Shown here in pieces: positions 1 to 8,800 of a stretch of DNA of 20,532 bases (position 1 is the first letter of the stretch; every line of letters begins with the position of its first letter). This DNA comes from an uncultured Campylobacter sp. (lineage in GTDB: Bacteria; Campylobacterota; Campylobacteria; Campylobacterales; Campylobacteraceae). Below the pieces are notes generated by a model, which was not told where the DNA came from, did not search any database, and saw only the letters and a program-made list of their open reading frames with translations. The position numbers and the translations under genes were made by a program. The DNA lies in assembly GCF_938017705.1 (NCBI RefSeq), contig NZ_CALIIS010000010.1, forward strand, positions 1 to 20,532, given 5' to 3'.

Positions 1-2
1 TG

Positions 3-179
3 GCCACCAGCTCCACCCTGCCGATCATGATCGACTCCACCGAACCCGACGTCATCCAAACCGGGCTCGAACACCTGGGTGGACGCTGCGCCGTGAACTC
101 CGTCAACTTCGAAGACGGCGACGGCCCGGGCTCCCGTTACCAGCGCATCATGCAGCTCGTCAAAACCCACGGCTCCGCA
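3..179 (+). CDS. metH: Fragment of methionine synthase MetH (actinobacterial type), foreign to the rest of the window
   Basis: Reading from base 3 gives 59 codons with no start and no natural end. The translation contains LPIMIDSTEPDVIQTGLEHL and later GGRCAVNSVNFEDGDG, which I recognise as the pterin (methyl-THF) binding region of cobalamin-dependent methionine synthase in its actinobacterial form. Codons almost all end in G or C, unlike every other gene here. After about base 177 the homology stops in mid-domain, and the frame runs through AT-rich Campylobacter-like DNA to a TGA at 198-200. The enzyme transfers a methyl group from methyltetrahydrofolate to homocysteine through cobalamin, but this piece cannot be functional. 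The family call is confident; that it is a chimeric contig end rather than real transferred DNA is inference. Confidence 0.8.
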
Positions 180-381
180 AAATTTTGTGAAATTTTTTGA
201 AATTTACGGCATTTTGCGAAGTTTCAAATTTCATGCCGTGCTCCTTAGAATTTCGTACCGCGCTGTAAAATTTTAGCGTATGCGAAATTATAAAATTTAC
301 GCCCAAATTTAACTTGCAATCAATTTAAGGAGTCGAAACGGTTTTTTAAATTTTAACGCCGATATCGCTTAATAGGCTCTT

Positions 382-1098
382 TCATTGAAATATCACAAAC
401 TGCTTTTGAAATTTCGATGGGCTGATCCGCCGCTCTTTCAGCATATAGCGGCAAACCCTTTCAAAGTCCTCTCCGCTCATCATAAAACTGATAAATTCGC
501 CCTTGCCGTCATAGATGATCAAAGTATCGATCGCACGAAAGCTAAATTTCCCCTCCGTGATCTTTGAAAAAATCAGTTTGGCGATGAAAAACGGCAAAAT
601 CAATGCCGTCAGGCTCATAATAAAAATTATAAATCCTCTAAGGCTCTGTAAAAATCCGGCAAACGCGACGGCTATCATGATGAACGAAAGCACAATACCT
701 GCGGAATTTCTAGCGGGCACGATATGTCCGAATAGCGGAGTGGCGGTGAGTTTTATGAGCGATATCTCATCAAATTTTATAGATTTCGTGATTTTGCCCT
801 TGTTTACGTAGTTGATACTCCTGTTCGTCAAATGCACAAGGCGCGTATGGGCGCTGTTTAGATACGATATGACGGCGAATGCTACGAAAACAAACGGCGT
901 ATAGTATGGGAAAATATCTCCTATATACAGAAACACCGGTACCGCCAAGGGAGCGAAGAATAGGTTATAAATAAAGAATACTATTATGTTGTAATCTCTG
1001 ACGACGGGGAGTTTATTATCAAATTTCAGCGGGTTTCGACGCTCGGCCCTGTTTTGTTCGGATTTCGATTTTTGCGGCTCATCGTTAAAATTTTTCAT
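382..1098 (-). CDS. Hypothetical integral membrane protein, four predicted helices
   Basis: 238 residues. A charged, basic N-terminus (about residues 1-35) precedes two hydrophobic hairpins, roughly residues 38-58 and 65-83, then 133-152 and 156-176. A soluble C-terminal tail of about 60 residues follows. The segment between the hairpins (about 85-130) is polar and has the look of a PH-like or bacterial membrane-flanking domain, but I do not recognise the family and assign no function. The ATG at 1096-1098 is preceded on the minus strand by a weak GAGAG site about 7 nt away. It is the last gene of a minus-strand series that starts with the DyP peroxidase, though a 243-base gap separates it from the gene upstream. 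Confidence refers to its being a real gene. Confidence 0.7.
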   Translation of the reverse strand: MKNFNDEPQKSKSEQNRAERRNPLKFDNKLPVVRDYNIIVFFIYNLFFAPLAVPVFLYIGDIFPYYTPFVFVAFAVISYLNSAHTRLVHLTNRSINYVNKGKITKSIKFDEISLIKLTATPLFGHIVPARNSAGIVLSFIMIAVAFAGFLQSLRGFIIFIMSLTALILPFFIAKLIFSKITEGKFSFRAIDTLIIYDGKGEFISFMMSGEDFERVCRYMLKERRISPSKFQKQFVIFQ

Positions 1099-1341
1099 TA
1101 AATTTGCTCTCGTTTTAAAATTTTATCGCTAGCGGCTCGGGCATTTTTGCGCTGTTAAATTTGCCGTTCGCGCCGCACGCACTAGCGACGCGATCCCAAG
1201 CAGAGCCCGCTTGCGTCCTTTTAAAATTTTATTTCGTTCAAATTTGTCCGCGCCTTTGTTTGTACGTTGCGCATCGGTATCGCCGCGCTTATGAACTGCA
1301 CCGCGTGCGCTTACCGCGCAGCCGCATGAAATTTCGAGATC

Positions 1342-1632
1342 TTATAGCTCGAAATCAAAGCAGTAAAAATCATCCGCCTCGCTCCAGAGCTCTTTTAGCG
1401 AGCGCCCGTCTATCTGCGGCGCGGCGTAGAGTTCCTGCAGCGTGGCGAAATACCGCTCACCGCTTGCGTTTGCGCCCGTTTCGTCCGCGCATCTTTGAAA
1501 CGAGCAGCGATCCGCATAGGCGATGATCATATACTCTGCGCCGCGCAGACAAAAGCCAAGCTCGGGCTCGCCGCCCTCGGCTACGCATTTTAGCAGCATT
1601 TGCTCTATAGTTTCAAATGAGTAGTCTGACAT
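1342..1632 (-). CDS. Small acidic hypothetical protein
   Basis: 96 residues, acidic and cysteine-containing (five Cys, four of them in the first half). There is no signal peptide or membrane segment, so it is probably cytoplasmic. The start is well supported: the minus-strand sequence TTGGAGCGAA lies directly before the ATG, nearly the same as the AAGGAGCGAAA used by the damaged gene upstream. It lies 68 bases downstream of that gene, and the two are probably co-transcribed. The composition and the end motif LKELWSEADDFYCFDFEL resemble small accessory or immunity-like proteins, but that is an impression; I do not recognise a family. An opposite-strand frame across this region (1161-1526) lacks a ribosome site and is Arg/Ala/His-rich, so I prefer this gene. 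Confidence 0.6.
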   Translation of the reverse strand: MSDYSFETIEQMLLKCVAEGGEPELGFCLRGAEYMIIAYADRCSFQRCADETGANASGERYFATLQELYAAPQIDGRSLKELWSEADDFYCFDFEL

Positions 1633-1700
1633 TTCGCTCCAATCTTAAAATTTCATCGCCGCCGCGACGCTTATTGTACCGCCGCATATCGCGAGCCGTT

Positions 1701-2005
1701 TTACTCCGCCAAAAACCCGAAGCGCTCGATCATATCCAAAAGCATATCAGCTCTACAAATTTCATCGTCCAGCAGATCGTCGTATTGATCTCGCAGTCGC
1801 TCGGCGTCTTGCGCCACGAGCCCTAGATATTCCCTAGCCTGCGCGAAATCCCCTTTCATCACAAAGTATTCGCCTAAGATCACGCGAGCTTGCGTCTTGC
1901 TAACCTCGTCGCCTTCGCCCTCAAGTGCTGCTTTTAGGCTCTGCACGCCGCCCTCTTCAAGCCCTCGCGAGAGCTGCGTTACCTTCTGTAAAGCTTCGCA
2001 TCCAT
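1701..2005 (-). pseudogene. Small TPR-like protein, probably frameshifted just after its start
   Basis: A near-ideal start exists at 2003-2005 (minus strand AAGGAG, 5 nt, ATG), 20 bases after the stop of the gene upstream. It reads only eight codons (MDAKLYRR) to a TAA. One frame over, an open frame runs from about 2018 to the stop at 1701-1703. It gives a coherent helical protein: CEALQKVTQLSRG, then VILGEYFVMKGDFAQAREYL, which has the spacing and residues of a tetratricopeptide helix pair. Joining the good start to this frame needs one indel within the first eight codons. Alternatively, translation may begin at a GTG at 1944-1946 with a GAGGG site, giving an intact 81-residue product. I favour a frameshift or sequencing error. 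TPR units bind other proteins; no specific partner can be named. Confidence 0.5.
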
Positions 2006-2025
2006 TTTCGCTCCTTAGTTAAATT

Positions 2026-2640
2026 TCATCTAAAATAATAGAACAAATTTCCGCCGTACTTAAGATCCACGAACTCCTTGCTGTCAAAAGACAGCTTAAA
2101 TTCCATGTGGCTCAGATATTTGGCGTCCTGCGCTTTCTCTATAAAATTTCTTATCAGCCGCTCTATCTTTCCGCCCCCTTCGCGGCGCACCGCATCCTGC
2201 CTCGTGAAATAAAAAACTACGGGCGCGTCGGATACCGCTGCGATATACCAAATTTTAAGCGGCGCTAAAAGCTCGTTTCGGTTTCACAGCAGCTCCTCTA
2301 CCGCGCCTTGGATCAGATCGGTGCGGATCTGCGACTCGAAGGACTCGACCGAGATATAAAAATTCTTTAGCTCGTTTAGCTTCGCGTAAAGCGGCGTGCG
2401 GGCGAGGTAGCGCTCGATGCACTTTTTATCGGTGATTTTTGCGGCGTCTTTATCGAAGCGAAGCACGATCTTAAGCCACGCCGAGTTCTTGCCCGCGCCG
2501 TAAAACGCGCTGATAGGATGGACCTTAAATTTAGAGTTTATAAACTCCAGTAAACCGCTGATATTTTCGCTGTTTTCGGCTCTATTTTCTATGATCTCTT
2601 TGCAGCGCCTGCTCTGATACGGGCTTAGATCGCAAAACAT
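2026..2640 (-). pseudogene. Hypothetical protein interrupted by an in-frame TGA
   Basis: From the ATG at 2638-2640 an open frame of 118 codons runs to a TGA at 2284-2286. The same frame then continues for 85 more sense codons, with protein-like composition, to a second TGA at 2026-2028. The second half (begins NRNELLAPLKIWYIAAVSDA) has no ATG near its start and no ribosome site, so it reads as the C-terminal part of one 204-codon gene split by a nonsense codon. The next gene's AAGGAG site follows the second stop directly, as expected if that is the true end. I recognise no family: the protein is mixed charged and looks soluble. Its own ribosome site is weak (AAAGACGCGCG). It starts 31 bases after the DyP gene and is probably in its operon. 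A sequencing error is the main alternative. Confidence 0.55.
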
Positions 2641-2671
2641 CGCGCGTCTTTAAATTTAAAGTGATTTAAAT

Positions 2672-3625
2672 TTAACCCGCATCGTAAGCCTCGAGCATAT
2701 CGAAGGTCGGAGCGAAAAAGAGCGCGCCCGTCTTTGCGGTGCTGAAATCCAGTAGGCGGTCGTAGTTGCCTCGCGGGCGGCCGATAAACATACTCTCAAG
2801 CATCAGCTCCAGCGTGCTAAAGGTGCTTGCGTAGGCGATGAAGTAGGTTCCCGTCTCGCCGCCTTGCATAAACGGCATATTGCCGCGCACGACCTTTTTG
2901 TCGTCGCCGACGTTGGCTGCGGCGGAGTGCGAGTTGCTGGGCTTTATCTCCTCGCTCATTTCGATATCGTTTTGCTTGGATCTGCCGATGACGCGCTCCT
3001 GCTCGGCGACACCCGCGGCGTTCCACGCGCTCATATCGTGGATATATTTTTGCGTAAAAAGATAGCTACCGCCCTTGTATGCCGCATCCTCGTCGCCTAC
3101 CTTGGCGAAAAAGTCGCGATCTGCGCCCTGGGGATTTTCGGTGCCGTCCACAAAGCCGATGATGGCGCGCCCGTCGTAGTATTTAAAGCCGCAGATCTCC
3201 TCCTCGCACGTCGCGACGTCCTTTAGCGCGGCTCTGATCTCGCTTGCCATATCGTAGCAAACGGCTTGATTCGCCGCTCTGATGTGGATATGGATATCGC
3301 CTCCGGTAGCGGGCGCAGCGTGTTTATCGCCCCTAATCTCTTCGAAATTTTTTAGCTCCTTCGGCAAAGGCTTCGGCAAGCCGAGCATTTTCCACGCCTC
3401 AAAGCCCACGCCCAGTACGCAGCTCGTTTCGCTGGCCGCGCCGAATCTCGTAACGGCGGTTTTGTTTAAATTTATCACCAAAGCGCAAAGGTCCTCGAAA
3501 GCCTTTTTGCAGGCGGTCTTGCCCGCGCTAAAGCGCCAGATCATAAATACGGTGTTGTTGCCGGGTGCGTCGGTTACGTTTTGGGATTTTGCGTGCGCAC
3601 AGGCGCAACTTTTTTCTTTACTCAT
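2672..3625 (-). CDS. DyP-type heme peroxidase
   Basis: 317 residues, the usual length for the shorter (YfeX-like, class B/P) dye-decolorizing peroxidases, which use heme and H2O2 to oxidise phenolic compounds, dyes or porphyrins. The family signature GFVDGTEN is at 157-164, with the distal catalytic Asp160. The proximal heme ligand is very likely His233 (SNSHSAAA), and the distal Arg is Arg248 (VVRGNMPF). There is no Tat or Sec signal peptide, so it should be cytoplasmic. The N-terminus is short and Cys/His-rich (CACAHA), which is unusual. I see no C-terminal encapsulin-docking tag. The start at 3623-3625 follows an AAGGAG site 6 nt away. It is the first gene of the minus-strand group running down to about 1342. 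Confidence 0.93.
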   Translation of the reverse strand: MSKEKSCACAHAKSQNVTDAPGNNTVFMIWRFSAGKTACKKAFEDLCALVINLNKTAVTRFGAASETSCVLGVGFEAWKMLGLPKPLPKELKNFEEIRGDKHAAPATGGDIHIHIRAANQAVCYDMASEIRAALKDVATCEEEICGFKYYDGRAIIGFVDGTENPQGADRDFFAKVGDEDAAYKGGSYLFTQKYIHDMSAWNAAGVAEQERVIGRSKQNDIEMSEEIKPSNSHSAAANVGDDKKVVRGNMPFMQGGETGTYFIAYASTFSTLELMLESMFIGRPRGNYDRLLDFSTAKTGALFFAPTFDMLEAYDAG

Positions 3626-3854
3626 TTTCTCTCCTTTAAAGTAAAATTTAAAAGGAATTTTAGCGCAATATCGGTAAATAGCGGGCGCAGAGATAGAATT
3701 TAGATGGCTTTGGGTTTGATTTTTGGCGGAGGAAATTTTGTCTTTGATCGTAGGATTTACGGCGAGGGCGGAATTTTGGCTTTAAATTTATAAAATTTGC
3801 GCCGAGTAGGAAAGCGAAATTTTGAAGTTTTGCGAAGATGAAATTTCGAAGTAG

Positions 3855-3942
3855 TGGCAGATGGGAAGGGATTCGAACCCTCGAAAGCTTGCACTTTACA
3901 CGCGTTCCAGGCGTGCTCCTTCAACCGCTCGGACACCCATCT
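3855..3942 (-). tRNA. tRNA-Ser, anticodon GGA
   Basis: The minus strand folds as a class II tRNA of 88 bases including an encoded CCA (3855-3857). The acceptor arms AGATGGG and CCCATCT pair over 7 bp, with discriminator G at 3858. The anticodon stem CACGC/GCGTG encloses the loop CTGGAAC, so the anticodon is GGA (Ser, UCC/UCU codons). There is a long variable arm, and the T arm contains GGTTCGAATCC. The D-loop region TGTCCGAGCGGTTGAAGGAG is typical of serine tRNAs. No integrase or duplicated 3' end is visible, so there is no sign of an integrated element here. Confidence 0.95.
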
Positions 3943-4030
3943 AAATTAAAAGTCGCGATTATAGCGAAAATCTAAAATTTTGCCAAATTCCTTTTCGGCG
4001 CGTAACCGCTCGTCTTTAAATTTAAAACGC

Positions 4031-4151
4031 GACGCTTGGAATTTCGCCGCAGCGCTTAGAATTCTATCGCAATGCTTGGAATTTTTCTGCAGCGATTAGA
4101 ATTTCGCCGTGCTGCTTGGAAATTTTACCGCAGCGCTTGGAATTCTGCCGC
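4031..4151. repeat. Six imperfect 20-bp tandem repeats in a gene-free stretch
   Basis: Units of 20 bases (one of 21) begin at 4031, 4051, 4071, 4091, 4111 and 4132. The consensus is about AGCGCTTGGAATTTCGCCGC, with differences mostly at the ends and in the AATTT-CGCC part; a partial seventh unit follows. The stretch 3943-4385, between the tRNA and cmeC, holds nothing else I can support apart from a hairpin close to cmeC. A plus-strand open frame through it (4072-4320) has no ribosome site and the unit length is not a multiple of three, so I treat the repeats as non-coding. They have no spacers and are not a CRISPR array. The function is unknown. Confidence 0.75.
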
Positions 4152-4326
4152 GCCGCTAAGCCCGGCCGCCTTACGTTTCCTAGTCGAGCGGCGATTTTAC
4201 CTTGCTGCGGATATTTTAAAATTTAGATTACTTTTTAAATTTAGACCTGCCGTACGCCGCGGGGCTAAATTTAAAAAGCGCAAGCAGATTTTACTTTCAT
4301 ATAGTCCGCTTGCACCGTAAAATTTC

Positions 4327-4370
4327 GGCGGCGCTTTAAATTTATGAGTATCTTAAAATTTCGCGCCGCC
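4327..4370 (-). terminator. Possible terminator hairpin downstream of cmeC
   Basis: An 8-bp perfect inverted repeat, GGCGGCGC at 4327-4334 and GCGCCGCC at 4363-4370, begins 15 bases beyond the cmeC stop codon. The 28-base loop contains further partly complementary AAATTT-type sequence that can lengthen the stem. On the minus strand the hairpin is followed by GAAATTTTAC, a short and imperfect T-run. A terminator for the cmeABC transcript is the likely role, but the long loop and weak T-run keep this tentative. Confidence 0.4.
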
Positions 4371-4385
4371 AGTAAATTTAAAAAG

Positions 4386-5846
4386 CTAATTAAAAATTCT
4401 ATCCTTCGGAAAGGCGGACATATCGGGCTGCACGTCCTGCTCGGCGCCGATAAGCGCCTTAATTTCGCTATCCTCGATGCTAAAGCCGCCGCCGAGCGCC
4501 TTGTAGGCGTTTACCGTCGCGTTTAGCACATCAAGATCGGTCTGCACTTTGTTTAGTTGCGCGTTAAGCAGGTTTCGCTGCGAATCCAAAAACTCCAGAT
4601 GGTCGCTGTAGCCCGCCTGATACCTGCTTGAGGCGTTTGAATAAATTTTACTCTGCGAAGCGACGAGATCGGCGAGGCTTGCCTGTCTTAGTTTGGCGTT
4701 TTGCACGCCTACAAGCGCGTCGCGAACGTCGCCGAAAGCGGTTTTAAGCGCCTTGTCGTATGCGATGAAGCTCGCGTTTTGCTCTAAATTTGCAAGCTCT
4801 ACGCGCCTTTTTTGGCGGCCAAAATCAAGTAGCGGCCCTACGAGCGAGCCGCCGATGCTCCATGTGCTCGCACTTGCGGTAAACAGCCTGTCAAACTCGC
4901 CGCTTGCGTATCCCGCCGAGCCCGTAAGCGAGAAGGTAGGGAAGTAGCCCGCCTTGGCGACGCCCACTAAGAAGTTGCTTGCGCGCAGATTTTCGAGCGA
5001 GCTTGCGACGTCCGGACGGTGCAGGATCACGTCGCTTGGGATTCCGCTTGGGATCTGCGGAGCGCTAGGCATTTTCGCAGCGGTCTGCGGCGCGCCGCGT
5101 AAAATTTCATCGTAGCTCTTGCCCGTTAGGATATTTAGCGAGGTCTGCGCTGCGGAGAGCTGATTTTGCACGCTTATGAGGCTTGCCTCGGCGCTTTGGA
5201 CCGCGGCTTTGGCCTGATAAAATACGATCTCGCTAACTGCGCCTGCATCGAGCTGCTTTTTGCGGTAGTTTTGCGTATCTTGATAGCTTTTTAGGCTGTC
5301 TTTTAAAATTTTCTCCTGCTGCTTTAGTGCTAGTAGCGTAAAATAGGTCGTTGCAACCGTGCTAGTAATCGTATTTTTGGCGGTTTCGTAGTCGTATTTC
5401 GTCGCATTAAATCGCGATCGCGCCGAATCTACGCTGTTGCGCACGCGCCCCCAAAAATCGATCTCGTAGCTTAGCACAGCGCCGATCTGATACGAGCCAT
5501 GGGAGTTGCGATCAGGCTGGTTGCCGAAATTATTTTGACGCACCGCGCTGCCGCTTAAATTTACGTTCGGCAGATATTCAAGCTTGTTCAGCCCTAAATT
5601 TACCCGCGCGTACTCGACGTTATTCAGCGCGGTTTGCAGGTCGGAATTCTGCTCCAGCGCGCTTTGGATCAGGGCGTTTAGCTGCGGATCATTAAAGCTT
5701 TTCCACCACTGCGTACTAACGTTCGTGCTCGCGTAATCCGCCTTAAAGCCGGTCTGCTTTTGCGGCGTAACGGGCTTGAAGTTGCAACCGCAGAGTAAAA
5801 TTCCAAGCGTCAAGGCGCTTAAAAGAGCGTTATTTATTTTCATCAT
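4386..5846 (-). CDS. cmeC: CmeC-type outer membrane efflux channel (TolC/NodT family lipoprotein)
   Basis: 486 residues, normal for the family. It forms the outer-membrane exit duct of the tripartite RND pump. The signal peptide ends in a lipobox (L18-C19-G20-C21), giving a lipid-anchored Cys21. Two outer-membrane-factor repeats follow, at roughly residues 50-250 and 270-460. The first has QWWKSFNDPQLNALIQSALE (about 46-65), the typical NodT-family opening. The second has the matching IPSDVILHRPDVASSLENLR (about 268-287). The gene starts inside the end of cmeB (overlap about 17 bases). Two adjacent ATGs (5844-5846 and 5841-5843) share a GAGG site 3 or 6 nt upstream, so the second is also possible. 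It is the last gene of the operon. Confidence 0.9.
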   Translation of the reverse strand: MMKINNALLSALTLGILLCGCNFKPVTPQKQTGFKADYASTNVSTQWWKSFNDPQLNALIQSALEQNSDLQTALNNVEYARVNLGLNKLEYLPNVNLSGSAVRQNNFGNQPDRNSHGSYQIGAVLSYEIDFWGRVRNSVDSARSRFNATKYDYETAKNTITSTVATTYFTLLALKQQEKILKDSLKSYQDTQNYRKKQLDAGAVSEIVFYQAKAAVQSAEASLISVQNQLSAAQTSLNILTGKSYDEILRGAPQTAAKMPSAPQIPSGIPSDVILHRPDVASSLENLRASNFLVGVAKAGYFPTFSLTGSAGYASGEFDRLFTASASTWSIGGSLVGPLLDFGRQKRRVELANLEQNASFIAYDKALKTAFGDVRDALVGVQNAKLRQASLADLVASQSKIYSNASSRYQAGYSDHLEFLDSQRNLLNAQLNKVQTDLDVLNATVNAYKALGGGFSIEDSEIKALIGAEQDVQPDMSAFPKDRIFN

Positions 5847-8800
5847 TCACCTCGTTAGTTTGGACTTTTTTACCGCGTCTATCAAGCCAAGCGTTGAAGC
5901 TTTCGAGCAGGTAGAAAAACAGCGGCACGAAAAAGATCGCGATCGTAGATGCCGCGAGCATTCCGCCTACTACGCCGGTTCCCAGCGCGTGGCGGCTAGC
6001 AGCGCCAGCGCCGGTGGCGATAACCATCGGAAGCACGCCAAGACCGAACGCAAGGCTCGTCATCACGATAGGGCGGAACCTCATCTTGGCGGCTTCTATG
6101 GCGGCATCGGCGATAGAGCGATGATTATTTAGGTGCTCGTTCATCGCAAATTCCACGATCAAAATCGCGTTTTTCGCCGCCAGACCGATTAGAAGCAAAA
6201 GTCCGATCTGAAAATATATGTCGTTATTCAGCCCGCGGAAATACGTAAATACGAGCGCGCCGAATACCGAAAACGGCACGGCGGTAAGCACGGCAAGCGG
6301 CATGAGCCACCTTTCGTATTGAGCCGCCAGGATCAGAAACACGAAGATCATTCCAAATACAAACGCCTGCGAGCCTTTGCCGGTCTCGCTGACCTCTTGA
6401 TACGCGGAGCCCGCCCAGCCGATAGAATATCCGCTAGGAAGCTCCTCTTTTATAACCTCTTGGATCGCTGCAATCGCCTGACCCGAAGTGTAGCCCGTAT
6501 TTGGCTCGCCCATAATCTGCGCTGCTGGGAAGGCGTTAAATCTATTAACGGAATCAGGACCCAGCGAGCGCTCAAGTCTCACTAAAGAATTTAACGGTAT
6601 CAGATCGCCACTAGCGCTGCGGACGTAGAGCGATTTTAGATCGTTAGGATCGTCTCTGTAGTTTTGCGTAGCACGGATATAGACCTTGAATGTGCGGCCC
6701 ATGAGGTTAAAGTCGTTGATATAATACTGCCCGATGGTAGAATTTAGCACGGTAAAGATATCCGCTATCTTAACGCCTAGCATCTTTACCTTCTCTTTAT
6801 CGAGGTAGAGCTTATACTGCGGGAAATCAGTATCCAGCGTCGTTCGCACGAGTTTTAAAGCGGGATGTTGGTTAGCTTTGGCGGTTACGCGATCCATATC
6901 GGCGCGAATTTCATCGTAGCTCTTGCCCGTCGTGCTTTGCGCGTAGAGCTCAAATCCGCCCGTAAGCGAAAGCCCCATAATAGGAGGCGGCGTAACGACG
7001 TAAGTCATCGAGTTGCGATCCGCGCCGTAGAGCTGCCCGTTTAGCGCGGCGGCTAAGGCAAAGTTGGAATTTTCATCGCCTGGGCGATCTTTCCAGTCTT
7101 TTAGCTTCATAAAAAAAGCTCCCGCATTTTCTCTGAGCGCTCCGGCTAGCATATCGTATCCCGTGATTTGGGTTATATCTTTTACGTTTGGATACTTTTT
7201 AGCGATGCTTGCGATGAAATCCTGATCGGCTTCCGTCCTGGGCAGAGTAGATGCCGAGGGAAGCGTAGTCATTGCCATAATCGAGCCTTTATCCTCATTA
7301 GGCACTAGGCCGCTAGGAGTAAGTTTAAGAAGCTCTATCATCGCATAGATGATGATGCCTACAAAAACGAGGCTGATTAGTACGTGGCGAAGAACCATGC
7401 CGACGCCTGCGGCGTAAATTTTAGTTGAGATGCTAAAAAGATTATTAAACCATCTTATAAAGAAAAACGGCTCGGATTCCTTTTTTTGCAAGATCAGAGC
7501 GCAAAGTGCGGGCGTTAGCGTAAGGGCTACGAAGCCCGAAAAGCACACCGAAGCTACGAGCGTTAGGGCAAATTGTCTCTGCATAACCCCCGTAAAGCCC
7601 TCCATAAACGCAACCGGCACGAAAACCGCCGAAAGCACGAGTACGATGGAGATGACGGGCGCTACGATCTCGCCCATCGCTTTTGTGGTAGCCTCTTTGA
7701 CGCTTAACTGCGGCTCCTCGTGCAAAATTCTCTCTACGTTTTCGATTACGATGATGGCATCGTCCACGACGATACCGATAGCAAGGATGAGCGCAAAGAG
7801 AGTGATTAAATTTATGGAAAATCCAAAAGCGTAAATTCCGATAAATGCGCCGCAGATTGACACAGGCGCAGCAAGCGTCGGAATGATAGTCGCTCTAAGG
7901 TTCCCTAAGAACATATACATAACGATGATGACAAGGATTAACGCTTCAATGAAAGTATAAATGACCTCTTCGATCGATACTTTTACGAAGCTAGTCGTAT
8001 CGTAGGCGACGTCGTAGGTTAGCTCGCCTGGGAAATTTGGTTTAAGCTCGTCTATGCGCTTATTTACCGCTTCAACTACGGCTAGGGCGTTGGCGCCACT
8101 TTGCATAAAGATAAGCACAGGCACCATCTCTTTACCGTTAAATTTCGCCGAGATATTGTAGCTTGCGCCGCCAAGTTTGACCTCGGCGACATCTTTTACG
8201 CGCAAGAAATTCCCATCTTTTTGTGCGCGTATGATGATATTTTCAAACTCTTCGACGGTTTTTAAACGACCCTCAGGCTTGATCGCATATACGTAGGGAT
8301 TGCCTAAGTTCATCGGCTGCTCGCCCATCTTACCCGCGGCGTATTGGCTGTTTTGCTCGCTTATTGCGGCGATTATCTCGGCAGTCGTAACGTTAAATTT
8401 CTTAAGTAGTTCAGGCTTAACCCAGATCCTCATAGCATAGTCTTTCGTACCCAGTGCTTGAGCTTCGCCGACGCCCGGTACGCGCTTTAGCTCATCTACG
8501 ACGTTGATAGCTACATAGTTTTGCATCTCTACGACGTCCATCTGCTCGCTAGGATCGTAAAACGCAAGCACTTCCAGCATCGTGCTGCTGCGCTCAGTGA
8601 CGGTTACGCCATAGCGGCGCACTTCGTCGGGAAGTAGCGTAAGCGCGGGCGTTACGCGGTTGTTTACATTGACTTTCGCATCTGCTGGATTTGTGCCGAT
8701 TTGAAAATATACGTTGATACGAATGTCACCGGAGGAGCTTGCTGAGCTTTCCATGTAGATCATATTTTCAACGCCATTGATTGCGTTTTCAAGAGGGGCT

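Noticed and set aside
1161..1526. Plus-strand open frame of 121 codons
   Set aside because: No ribosome site, Arg/Ala/His-rich composition typical of a shadow, and it overlaps the better supported minus-strand gene at 1342-1632.
2284..2286. TGA as a selenocysteine codon
   Set aside because: Campylobacter does make selenoproteins, but the surrounding sequence resembles no selenoprotein family and I see no convincing SECIS hairpin right after the TGA.
2672..3625. DyP peroxidase as encapsulin cargo
   Set aside because: The C-terminus ends DMLEAYDAG with no docking tag, and no encapsulin shell gene is adjacent.
3855..3942. tRNA-Ser as the attachment site of an integrated element
   Set aside because: No integrase, no duplicated tRNA 3' end and no phage or island genes in the window.
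4031..4151. Tandem repeats as a CRISPR array
   Set aside because: Units are directly adjacent with no spacers and no cas genes are present.
4072..4320. Plus-strand open frame through the 20-bp tandem repeats
   Set aside because: Starts inside a repeat unit, has no ribosome site, and the 20-base period does not preserve a reading frame as a protein repeat would.
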